14,298 bases of DNA from Clostridiales bacterium (GTDB taxonomy: Bacteria; Bacillota; Clostridia; Oscillospirales; Oscillospiraceae), in the NCBI GenBank assembly GCA_019421525.1, contig JAHZFC010000042.1:1-14298 (forward strand), in the 5' to 3' direction. Position numbers and translations under genes: made by a program. Below, piece by piece: positions 1 through 6,125 of this stretch (position 1 is its first letter; each line of letters opens with the position of its first letter). The notes under the pieces are model-generated. The model did no database searches, was not told the origin of the DNA, and saw only the letters and a list, made by a program, of their open reading frames with translations.

Positions 1-73
1 CCGGGGGAAAGGACGCTATGGACAAAAGCGCGTCCTTGGCGCTTGCAGTCCATCCGCGGCCGTCCCCCGGCGC
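1..73 (+). repeat. Copy A of inverted intergenic repeat (window edge)
   Basis: This stretch matches the reverse complement of 2952-3024 at 71 of 73 positions. The two differences are C/A at position 46 and C/T at position 51. The window starts inside the copy, because the inverted partner continues beyond 3024. It reads directly into the double-hairpin module at 81-130. No protein-coding signal covers it. It belongs to a dispersed intergenic repeat rather than a gene. Its origin, whether MITE-like or a structured RNA, cannot be decided from one window. Confidence 0.8.
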
Positions 74-80
74 ATCTTTG

Positions 81-154
81 CCTACTTTCTGTGCGCACAG
101 AAAGTAGGTCGCCGCCAGGCGAAACCTGGCCCAGAAAAGCCGGGAGGGCTTTTC
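81..154 (+). repeat. Double-hairpin module, copy A
   Basis: Positions 81-108 form a perfect 28-bp palindrome (arm CCTACTTTCTGTGC). The linker gTCGCCG follows. A second hairpin at 114-130 has arms GCCAGG/CCTGGC and a CGAAA loop. A third perfect stem at 134-141/147-154 (GAAAAGCC/GGCTTTTC) ends the structured part. Copies with the same order of parts but different stem sequences lie at 2896-2944 (minus strand) and 3419-3469. The last hairpin ends about 65 bp before the start codon at 220, so the module may be part of that gene's 5' leader. Confidence 0.75.
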
Positions 155-205
155 CCCATCGGTTGGATGCAAGGGGGCAGCCCCTGCTCATATCATCTAA
201 AAAAC

Positions 206-213
206 AGGAGGAG
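206..213 (+). promoter_or_regulatory. Strong RBS that sets the start at 220
   Basis: AGGAGGAG lies 6 nt before the ATG at 220. It argues for this start over an upstream in-frame ATG at 43, which lies inside the repeat and would add residues with no family resemblance. Confidence 0.8.
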
Positions 214-219
214 ATCATC

Positions 220-606
220 ATGACCAAAAAAGAAAAACTCTACGCCCTGCGCAACGACCCCAGCGTCCACTACAACTGCGCCCAGTCCATGTTCATCCCC
301 TTTGCCCAGGAGATGGGGATCGGTGAGGAGCAGGCCAACGCCATCGCGCTGAACTTTGGAGGCGGCATGGGCTGCGGCTCCACCTGCGGCGCCCTGGTGG
401 GCACGCTCATGGCAATGGGCGGCCTGGGCCTGCCCCAGGAGAAGCGGGAGGAGTTCATCGCCAGATTCCAGCAGGAGCACGGCTGCATGGACTGCGACGG
501 ACTGCTGGACGGCATTCAGCGCCACACACCGGAGCAGAAGGTGCGGTGCGACGGCATCATCGACGGCTGCATGGACTGGCTGTGCCGGGAGACTGGTCTG
601 GAGTAA
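220..606 (+). CDS. C_GCAxxG_C_C family cysteine-rich protein
   Basis: This 128-residue soluble protein has a cysteine pattern that matches the C_GCAxxG_C_C family (Pfam PF09719 type). C20 sits in an NCAQS segment. Then come G51-C52-G53 and C56-G57-A58, followed by a hydrophobic glycine-rich helix (about 58-71). Late cysteines follow at C89, C92, C110, C117 and C122. Members of the family are suspected redox-active or metal-binding proteins, but no biochemical role is established and none is claimed here. There is no signal peptide, so it should be cytoplasmic. The start at 220 follows an AGGAGGAG site. The gap to tex is only 36 bp, so the two genes are probably co-transcribed. Hairpins upstream (81-154) may lie in its mRNA leader. 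The family assignment is confident; the function is unknown. Confidence 0.85.
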   Translation: MTKKEKLYALRNDPSVHYNCAQSMFIPFAQEMGIGEEQANAIALNFGGGMGCGSTCGALVGTLMAMGGLGLPQEKREEFIARFQQEHGCMDCDGLLDGIQRHTPEQKVRCDGIIDGCMDWLCRETGLE

Positions 607-642
607 AGCAGACCCACATCACGATCGACAGAAGGAGTACCC

Positions 643-2805
643 ATGGAGACCATCACTGAGATCTTGGCCCGGGAGCTGGACTGCCGGGCCCAGTACGTAG
701 AAAACGTCATCAAACTGCTGGACGAGGGGAACACCGTCCCTTTCATCGCCCGCTACCGCAAGGAGCTCCACGGCGGCATGGATGACCAGCGGATCCGGAC
801 CCTGGCCGACCGGCTGCAATACCTGCGCAACCTGCAGCAGCGCCGGGACGAGGTGCGGCAGGCCATTGACGAGCAGGGCAAGCTGACGGAGGAGCTGTCC
901 TCCGCCATCGACGCCGCGGCGACCCTGGCGGAGGTGGAGGACCTGTACCGCCCCTACAGGCAGAAGCGCCGTACACGGGCCACCATGGCAAAGGAGAAGG
1001 GACTGGAGCCCCTGGCTCTGCTGCTCTTCGCCCAGGAGCGGGACTGCCCCGACCCGCTGGCCGAGGCGGCAAAGTACATCGACCCGGAGAAAGGGGTGGA
1101 GACCGCGGAGGACGCCCTCCAGGGGGCCAGCGACATCGTGGCGGAGATGATCTCCGACGACGCGGACATCCGCAAGGACCTCCGGACGCTGTACTGGAAA
1201 AAAGCAAGGCTGGTGTCCGCTGCCGCGGCCAAGGAACCGGAGGACACGGTCTATCGGCTATACTATAAGTTTTCATCCCCGGTGTCTAAGACTCAGGGGC
1301 ATCAGGTGCTGGCCATCGACCGGGGCGAGCGGGAGAAGATCTTGAAGGTATCCGTGGACATGGACCGGGACGCCGCCCTGGTGTCCATCCGCCGGGCGGT
1401 GGTCCGGCCGGGCTCGGCGGCCATGGACTTTGTCAAGACCGCCGCCGAGGACGCCTATGACCGGCTCATCGCCCCCTCTCTGGAGCGGGAGATGCGCTCC
1501 GCTCTCACCGAGCAGGCGGACGAGGGGGCCATCGGCCAGTTCGCCCTGAACCTCAAGCCCCTGCTCATGCAGCCGCCTGTGAAGGGCTTTGTCACCATGG
1601 GCCTGGACCCGGGCTACCGCATGGGGTGTAAAGTGGCGGTGGTGGACCCCACCGGAAAGGTGCTGGACACCACCGTGGTCTACCCCACCCACGGGGAGCG
1701 GGGCAAGCGGGAGGCCATTGAAAAGCTCTCCCAGCTCATCCGCAAGCACCATGTGGCCCACATCGCCATCGGCAACGGCACCGCCAGCCGGGAGACCGAG
1801 CAGATGACGGTGGAGCTCATCCAGAAGGTGGGGGGCGGCGTGAGCTATATGATCGTCAACGAGGCGGGGGCCTCCGTTTACTCCGCCTCCAAGCTGGCCG
1901 CCGAGGAGTTCCCCGACTTCGATGTGAACCTGCGCTCGGCGGTTTCCATCGCGAGAAGGCTCCAGGACCCCCTGGCGGAGCTGGTGAAGATCGACCCCAA
2001 GTCCATCGGCGTGGGCCAGTACCAGCACGATATGCCCCAGGCCCGGTTGAGCCAGGCCCTGGACGGGGTGGTGGAGGACTGTGTCAACGCCGTGGGGGTG
2101 GACGTGAACACCGCCTCCGCCCCTCTGCTCACCCGGGTAGCGGGCTTAAACGGAACCACGGCAAAAAACATCGTGAGATACCGGGAGGAGAACGGCCCCT
2201 TCACCACCCGCAGGCAGATCCTGAAGGTGCCCAAGCTGGGCCCCAAAGCCTTTGAGCAGTGCGCCGGCTTCCTGCGGGTGCCGGAGAGCCAGTCCCCCCT
2301 GGACAACACCGCCGTCCACCCGGAGAGCTACCAGGCGGCGGAACAGTTGCTGGCCCTGTGCGGCTGCACCATGGACGATGTAAAGGCGGGGCGGCTGCCT
2401 GACCTGAAGCAGCGGCTGGAGGCCTATGGCCTGGAAAAGGCCGCCGAAGCGTGCGGGGTGGGGGTGCCCACCCTGCTGGACGTGGCCGCGGAGCTGATGA
2501 AGCCCGGCCGGGACCCCCGGGACGAGCTGCCCGCCCCCCTGCTGCGCACCGACGTCATGGAGATGAAGGACCTGAAGCCCGGCATGGAGCTCAAGGGCAC
2601 GGTGCGCAATGTCATCGACTTCGGCGCCTTTGTGGACATCGGCGTCCACCAGGACGGCCTGGTCCACATCAGCCAGATCTGCGACCGCTATCTCAAGCAC
2701 CCCTCTGAGGTGCTCAGCGTGGGGGACGTGGTCACCGTGTGGGTCAAAGAGGTGGACGAGAAAAAGAAGCGCATCTCGCTGACCATGCGGAAGGATAAAT
2801 TGTAA
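643..2805 (+). CDS. tex: Tex family RNA-binding S1 protein
   Basis: This 720-residue protein has the full length and domain order of bacterial Tex, a conserved RNA-binding protein linked to transcription. The N-terminal helical region contains the typical NTVPFIARYRKE segment (about 30-42). A YqgF/RNase H-like domain begins near residue 315 (MGLDPGYRMGCKVAVVD). Helix-hairpin-helix repeats follow at about 480-560 (DVNTASAPLL, KVPKLGPKAFEQCAG). A C-terminal S1 domain spans about 647-717 (GTVRNVIDFGAFVDIG, DGLVHIS). The start at 643 is preceded by GAAGGAG with 5-nt spacing. It lies 36 bp after the C_GCAxxG gene and is probably in the same transcript. The precise cellular role of Tex in Firmicutes is not settled; homologues affect toxin expression and stress survival. 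Nothing is missing or truncated. Confidence 0.95.
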   Translation: METITEILARELDCRAQYVENVIKLLDEGNTVPFIARYRKELHGGMDDQRIRTLADRLQYLRNLQQRRDEVRQAIDEQGKLTEELSSAIDAAATLAEVEDLYRPYRQKRRTRATMAKEKGLEPLALLLFAQERDCPDPLAEAAKYIDPEKGVETAEDALQGASDIVAEMISDDADIRKDLRTLYWKKARLVSAAAAKEPEDTVYRLYYKFSSPVSKTQGHQVLAIDRGEREKILKVSVDMDRDAALVSIRRAVVRPGSAAMDFVKTAAEDAYDRLIAPSLEREMRSALTEQADEGAIGQFALNLKPLLMQPPVKGFVTMGLDPGYRMGCKVAVVDPTGKVLDTTVVYPTHGERGKREAIEKLSQLIRKHHVAHIAIGNGTASRETEQMTVELIQKVGGGVSYMIVNEAGASVYSASKLAAEEFPDFDVNLRSAVSIARRLQDPLAELVKIDPKSIGVGQYQHDMPQARLSQALDGVVEDCVNAVGVDVNTASAPLLTRVAGLNGTTAKNIVRYREENGPFTTRRQILKVPKLGPKAFEQCAGFLRVPESQSPLDNTAVHPESYQAAEQLLALCGCTMDDVKAGRLPDLKQRLEAYGLEKAAEACGVGVPTLLDVAAELMKPGRDPRDELPAPLLRTDVMEMKDLKPGMELKGTVRNVIDFGAFVDIGVHQDGLVHISQICDRYLKHPSEVLSVGDVVTVWVKEVDEKKKRISLTMRKDKL

Positions 2806-2816
2806 AAAGGGCCGAT

Positions 2817-2835
2817 TCAAGGACTGCGTCCTTGA
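2817..2835. terminator. Possible weak terminator hairpin after tex
   Basis: A perfect 8-bp stem (TCAAGGAC/GTCCTTGA) with a 3-nt loop begins 12 bp after the tex stop. The downstream tract is GGGTGTATTTT, not a clean U run. The hairpin may equally be the edge of the repeat region that follows. A second G/C-rich stem with one mismatch lies at 2863-2872/2881-2890. Confidence 0.35.
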
Positions 2836-2895
2836 GGGTGTATTTTCCGACCCCATTTCTTTGGCTCCCCCTCCCCGTCAAGGGGGAGGCTTATG

Positions 2896-2944
2896 CAAGG
2901 TTTCGCCTTGCGGCGAGTTCCTTTTTGCCCGCGCAAAGAGGAAC
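2896..2944 (-). repeat. Double-hairpin module, copy B (minus strand)
   Basis: Read on the minus strand, hairpin 1 has arms of 12 bp with one G-T pair (2933-2944 with 2917-2928, loop GCGG). The linker TCGCCG (2911-2916) follows, then hairpin 2 with arms CAAGG/CCTTG and loop CGAAA (2896-2910). Copy A has CCAGG/CCTGG around the same loop, so a base pair changes on both sides at once. That is covariation, which supports a folded element. Confidence 0.75.
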
Positions 2945-2951
2945 CAAAAAC

Positions 2952-3024
2952 GCGCCGGGGGACGGCCGCGGATAGACTTCAAGCGCCAAGGACGCGCTTT
3001 TGTCCATAGCGTCCTTTCCCCCGG
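2952..3024 (-). repeat. Copy B of the inverted intergenic repeat
   Basis: This is the reverse complement of 1-73 with two mismatches. Together with copy A it brackets the C_GCAxxG and tex genes with near-identical inverted repeats about 2.9 kb apart. On the minus strand it continues into double-hairpin copy B in the same order as copy A does on the plus strand. So the repeated unit is at least about 130 bp. Confidence 0.85.
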
Positions 3025-3335
3025 TCCCCCAATTTTTACGGGGGCCCAGGATAGGGTAGTGAAGCATCCCATTTCCGGCGTTGGGGTAAGCCGACACACT
3101 CTGTCACGAATTGTCGCTGCCGCTTTTTGGGCAGTTGTAGTACCCCGCCAGGCCCTCGGGGCACGCCTGCTGCCAGCAGGCACGGGAGCTAGGCGCTCTA
3201 CCGTGGGCCGCAGGCAGTGCTGCTTTTGAACGTATCAGCGGCAGCGGCGCAGGGGGTAGGGAGTGTCCTAGTTACCTCAGCGCCGGTCAATAGAGGGACG
3301 TGCCGAAGGGCCAGTCAGCGCTTTTCTTTGGATTT
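3025..3335. other. Gene-free structured intergenic stretch
   Basis: No credible gene is seen on either strand. Open frames here lack ribosome binding sites and family resemblance. It is dense in stems: a perfect 8-bp stem GCCTGCTG/CAGCAGGC at 3165-3181 with a one-base centre, and CCCCG/CGGGG at 3133-3137/3147-3151. The sequence does not match any RNA class I can name with confidence (not tRNA, 6S, tmRNA or RNase P by eye). It adjoins copy B and may be the outer part of that repeat unit, or an unrecognised non-coding RNA. Confidence 0.4.
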
Positions 3336-3408
3336 CAAAAACCGTTTCTTTTGGCGCATACAAAAGAAATGGTTTTTGGAGAATACGTCCCCAAGGGCGC
3401 CAGCCCTT
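3336..3408 (+). repeat. Long A/T hairpin plus second stem
   Basis: An 18-bp stem (3336-3353 with 3361-3378) contains one G-T pair and encloses the 7-nt loop GCGCATA. A second stem AAGGGC/GCCCTT (3393-3398/3403-3408) follows. The plan resembles the other double-hairpin modules, with a TTTCTTTTG arm followed by a short stem. It lacks their TCGCCG linker, so it may be a diverged relative. It directly precedes copy C. Confidence 0.6.
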
Positions 3409-3418
3409 AGCTCTTGGG

Positions 3419-3469
3419 TACTTTCTGCACGAGCAGAAAGTAGGTCGCCGGAGGCCATGGAATGGCCTC
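3419..3469 (+). repeat. Double-hairpin module, copy C
   Basis: Hairpin 1 has arms TACTTTCTGC/GCAGAAAGTA (3419-3428/3433-3442, loop ACGA). The linker GGTCGCCG follows. Hairpin 2 has arms GAGGCCAT/ATGGCCTC (3451-3458/3462-3469). The linker and hairpin 1 match copy A closely, while the hairpin 2 sequence is different yet fully paired. It ends 43 bp before the ATG at 3513, so it probably sits in the mRNA leader of the winged-helix gene. Confidence 0.7.
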
Positions 3470-3497
3470 GACGGATTTCAAGGGCCCCGCCCTTAAG

Positions 3498-3505
3498 AAA
3501 GGAGG
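3498..3505 (+). promoter_or_regulatory. RBS that sets the start at 3513
   Basis: AAAGGAGG is 7 nt before the ATG at 3513. It favours that start over the in-frame ATG at 3462, which lies inside hairpin 2 of the repeat. Confidence 0.8.
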
Positions 3506-3512
3506 AACCAGA

Positions 3513-4535
3513 ATGGACCTGGCCGAGCGAAAAGCCCGCATCTTATCCGGCCACCACCTGACCGCCCCGGCGGACCAGGAGACGGTGTGCAGAGACCTGA
3601 ACGGCATCCAGGCCCAGTTCCTGTCCGCCGCCCTCCACGCCCTGGCCATCCGCACGGCGGGCCCGGTGGAGCCGGACAAGCTGGTGAAGAGCTGGACCAT
3701 CCGGGGCACGGTCCACCTGTTTGCCCCCGCCGACCTGCCCCTGTTCCTCCACGAGGGCCGCGCCCACTACCTGCGGCCCATGGACCAGATGGTGGCGGAC
3801 GAGCACATCACCCTGGAGCGAAAGTGGTATTTTGCCGACCTGATCTTGGACGAATTGGCCGGAGGGCCCCGCCGCCGGGAGGAGCTGAAGGCCGCCTGCT
3901 TTGCCGCAGGCATGACGGAGGAGGAGAGCCGGAGCGTGTTCAACGGCTGGGGCGGCACCCTCCGGTATCTGGCGGAGACGGGGCGGATCGCCCACGTGGT
4001 GGGGGAGGACAAGGCCTTCCAGCTGTGCCCGCCCTTTACCCCCATGGCCGAGGAGCCCGCCCGGCTGGAGCTGGCCCGGCGGTACTTTGCCCACTACGGC
4101 CCGGCCACAGTGCGGGACGCGGCCTACTTCTTCGGCAAGCCTCAGCGGGAGGTCAAGGGGTGGATGGCCCGGCTGCCCCTGGCCCACGCCCAGGTGGAGG
4201 GGCAGGACTGCTTCTGGCTGGACGGCGGACAGACCGACTGGCCGGAGGTGCCGGACTGCCTGTTTTTGGCGGGCTTTGACCAGCTGATGCTGGGCTATCT
4301 GAAAACGGAGAGTATTTTCCTGCCAAAAGAATACATCCGGGGCATCTTCAACCTGTCGGGCATCGTCATGGCGCCTATCCTGCTCCGGGGCCGGGTGGCG
4401 GGGCGGTGGAAGCAGAAAAACGGCAGGCTGACCCTCACCCTCTTCGGCCGCTGGACCGCCCGGGACCGGAAGACAGCAGAGCGGACGGCGGAGGGCCTGT
4501 GGACGGTGAAACAGGTGGTCTGGGAAGAAATATGA
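3513..4535 (+). CDS. Winged-helix DNA-binding protein, AlkZ/HTH_42-like
   Basis: This 340-residue protein resembles the winged-helix HTH_42 family (PF06224 type), which includes the DNA glycosylases AlkZ and AlkX/YcaQ. Visible family marks are the early GIQAQF segment (Q33-A-Q35), the SWTIRGTVHLF strand (near 63), the HYGPATVRDAAYFFG helix-turn segment, and LAGFDQLMLGY near the last third. In AlkZ the catalytic motif is Q-x-Q, whereas AlkX has Q-x-D. The Q-A-Q seen here therefore fits the AlkZ type, and excision of alkylated or crosslinked bases is a reasonable inference. Activity is not shown. The protein is soluble and cytoplasmic. The gene stands alone: a repeat region precedes it, and the next gene has its own promoter 20 bp after the stop. 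Length is normal for the family. Confidence 0.75.
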   Translation: MDLAERKARILSGHHLTAPADQETVCRDLNGIQAQFLSAALHALAIRTAGPVEPDKLVKSWTIRGTVHLFAPADLPLFLHEGRAHYLRPMDQMVADEHITLERKWYFADLILDELAGGPRRREELKAACFAAGMTEEESRSVFNGWGGTLRYLAETGRIAHVVGEDKAFQLCPPFTPMAEEPARLELARRYFAHYGPATVRDAAYFFGKPQREVKGWMARLPLAHAQVEGQDCFWLDGGQTDWPEVPDCLFLAGFDQLMLGYLKTESIFLPKEYIRGIFNLSGIVMAPILLRGRVAGRWKQKNGRLTLTLFGRWTARDRKTAERTAEGLWTVKQVVWEEI

Positions 4536-4555
4536 CCGGAAAACGCAAAAAAGCC

Positions 4556-4586
4556 TTGACTGTAAACCCTCTTGATACCTTACCAT
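4556..4586 (+). promoter_or_regulatory. MerR-type promoter of the first MerR-RDD gene
   Basis: The -35 is TTGACT (4556-4561). A 19-bp spacer leads to the -10 TACCAT (4581-4586, 4 of 6 consensus). A long 19-20-bp spacer is the hallmark of promoters controlled by MerR proteins. A short dyad GTAA...TTAC (4562-4565/4580-4583) lies in and at the edge of the spacer. The second paralogue has the same -35/spacer layout at 6077-6107. Autoregulation is inferred. Confidence 0.55.
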
Positions 4587-4605
4587 GGGCCTGGGAGGCG
4601 ATACC

Positions 4606-6051
4606 ATGACCATCAAGGAACTGGAAGAGCGCACCGGGATGGCCCGGGCCAACATCCGCTTTTATGAGAGCGAGGGGCTGCTGTCCCCGGCCCGGCAGGA
4701 GAATGGCTACCGGGACTACTCGGAGGAGGATGTCAAGACCCTGGAGAAGATCCGTCTGCTCCGGGAGCTCCACCTGGACATCGACACCATCCGGCTGGTA
4801 CAGAAGGGGGAGCTGCCCCTGGAGCGGGCACTGTTCACCCTGCTGACGAAGCTGGAGGGGGACAAGACCGCTTTGGATAAGGCGGTGGAGGTGTGCCGGG
4901 AGCTGGAGCGCGCCGGGGTGGAGTACGGCGCCCTGGAGCCAAAACCCTGGCTGGAGCAGCTGGCCCAGCCGGGGCGGCCCCAGCTGACGCCGCTGCCCAA
5001 GACGGTGGAACAGTATGATGTACGGCCCCGGCAGGAGTGGGTGGAATATGCCTCCAGCCATTCTGTCATGCGCTGGCTGGCCCGGGGGCTGGACACGGCG
5101 CTGTGGGCTGTAGCGGTCAATGCGGTGCTGATGGTGGGCTTCCACTGGAATGGCACTGCTCGGAGCAGCTTCCTCGAGTGGGCGGTCAATGTACTGTGCA
5201 TCGCCGTCACTTTGATCGCCGAGCCATTCCTGCTCCACTTCTGGGGCTGGACGCCGGGCAAGCGGATCTTCGGACTGAAGCTGCGGGGGCCGTCGGGGGA
5301 CAAGGTGACCCTGGGGGAGGGCTTCGCCCGGTCCCGGAGGATCTTCTGCTATGAGTTCCTGTTTCTGATCCCCCTGGTCAATTTGGTGCTGATCGGAGTG
5401 TGCGTATACCGCCTCTATCACGACGAGGACCTGCCTTGGGACGTGGACAGCGAATACCAGTACACCCAGGAGGATCAGCGGCTGCCCTGGCTGAAATACA
5501 TCGCCGGATGGGTGGTAACGTTCGGACTGATGCTGGTGGTGGTGCTGCTGGCCCGGCTGCCGGCCCACTGGGGGAGCCTGACAGCAGAGGAATACTACGA
5601 CAACGTCAACCGGTATCTCACTATGATGACCAATAGTACGGACCGCCTGGATGAAAACGGCGGATGGACCCATGGCTCCATCTCCTTCGGAGACCTGCCT
5701 GATATCCAGCTTGAGCTGGAAAACGGCCTGGTCACGGGGGTCACTTTGATCGAGGAGAGCCAGGATATGCTGTTCCGCCAGGAGAACACCATCTATCAGA
5801 TCGGCCTGCTGGCCTTTGCCGCGGCGGAGCGGGGCACCCTCCCCCACGCCTATGACCAGTGGACGGGCCTGTTCCCCGCGCGCATCGGCGATTTCGAGAC
5901 GGAGCAGGACGGGGTCCTGGTCAGCCAAGAGGTGGAATATGAAGGGTACAACGTCAGCAGCGACGGCAGCCTGCTGTCCACCCAGTTGAACGGGGACCAG
6001 CACTACCGCCGGACGGTCACCATCGCTTTTTTGGAGGGCGAAACAGGATAA
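4606..6051 (+). CDS. Membrane MerR regulator fused to RDD domain (paralogue 1)
   Basis: This 481-residue fusion opens with a MerR helix-turn-helix and wing (1-70: TIKELEERTG, NIRFYESEGLLSP, NGYRDYS) and a dimerisation helix (about 75-105). A proline-rich linker leads to an RDD membrane domain: RWLARGLD (157-163), membrane helices near 164-180 and 192-209, WGWTPGKRIFGLKL (213-226), and a helix near 248-268. A further helix at about 297-316 leads to a C-terminal domain of about 165 residues, probably outside the cell. MerR proteins normally bind a ligand in a soluble C-terminal domain. Here the effector part appears to be membrane-bound, so a one-component membrane sensor acting on promoters is the natural inference. 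Start 4606 has GGGAGG with 7-nt spacing and matches the paralogue exactly; an upstream ATG at 4585 lacks this. RDD function is not well defined (some are transport-related). The signal is unknown. Confidence 0.8.
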   Translation: MTIKELEERTGMARANIRFYESEGLLSPARQENGYRDYSEEDVKTLEKIRLLRELHLDIDTIRLVQKGELPLERALFTLLTKLEGDKTALDKAVEVCRELERAGVEYGALEPKPWLEQLAQPGRPQLTPLPKTVEQYDVRPRQEWVEYASSHSVMRWLARGLDTALWAVAVNAVLMVGFHWNGTARSSFLEWAVNVLCIAVTLIAEPFLLHFWGWTPGKRIFGLKLRGPSGDKVTLGEGFARSRRIFCYEFLFLIPLVNLVLIGVCVYRLYHDEDLPWDVDSEYQYTQEDQRLPWLKYIAGWVVTFGLMLVVVLLARLPAHWGSLTAEEYYDNVNRYLTMMTNSTDRLDENGGWTHGSISFGDLPDIQLELENGLVTGVTLIEESQDMLFRQENTIYQIGLLAFAAAERGTLPHAYDQWTGLFPARIGDFETEQDGVLVSQEVEYEGYNVSSDGSLLSTQLNGDQHYRRTVTIAFLEGETG

Positions 6052-6076
6052 AATAGAGAAAAGTTGGCGATTCCTC

Positions 6077-6107
6077 TGGACTGTTCACCCACTGAACAGT
6101 GTATAGT
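6077..6107 (+). promoter_or_regulatory. MerR-type promoter with perfect operator dyad
   Basis: The -35 is TGGACT (6077-6082) and the -10 is TATAGT (6102-6107), separated by 19 bp. A perfect inverted repeat ACTGTTCA-N5-TGAACAGT (6080-6100) fills the spacer. This is exactly where MerR-family dimers bind to twist an over-long spacer. It is the best operator in the window for either MerR-RDD protein. Confidence 0.75.
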
Positions 6108-6125
6108 AGCCTGGGAGGCGATACC

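Noticed and set aside
81..108. 28-bp palindrome as a transcription terminator
   Set aside because: No U run follows it, and the same module recurs with a conserved linker and second hairpin, so it is better described as a repeat element.
2861..3229. Open frame of 122 codons on the plus strand, and antisense frames at 2878-3183 and 2891-3097
   Set aside because: They cover the repeat and hairpin region, have no good ribosome binding site, and give low-complexity arginine/glycine/proline-rich protein with no family resemblance.
3025..3335. Known structured RNA (6S, RNase P, tmRNA) or CRISPR-related RNA
   Set aside because: None of the conserved cores I know is visible, and there are no regularly spaced repeats or cas genes.
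3217..3561. 114-codon open frame entering the winged-helix gene
   Set aside because: It runs through hairpin repeats and overlaps the real start at 3513, which has its own strong ribosome binding site.
4435..6003. 522-codon open frame on the minus strand
   Set aside because: It is antisense to MerR-RDD paralogue 1 and gives an H/Q/P-rich product with no domain. The plus strand has clear MerR and RDD motifs.
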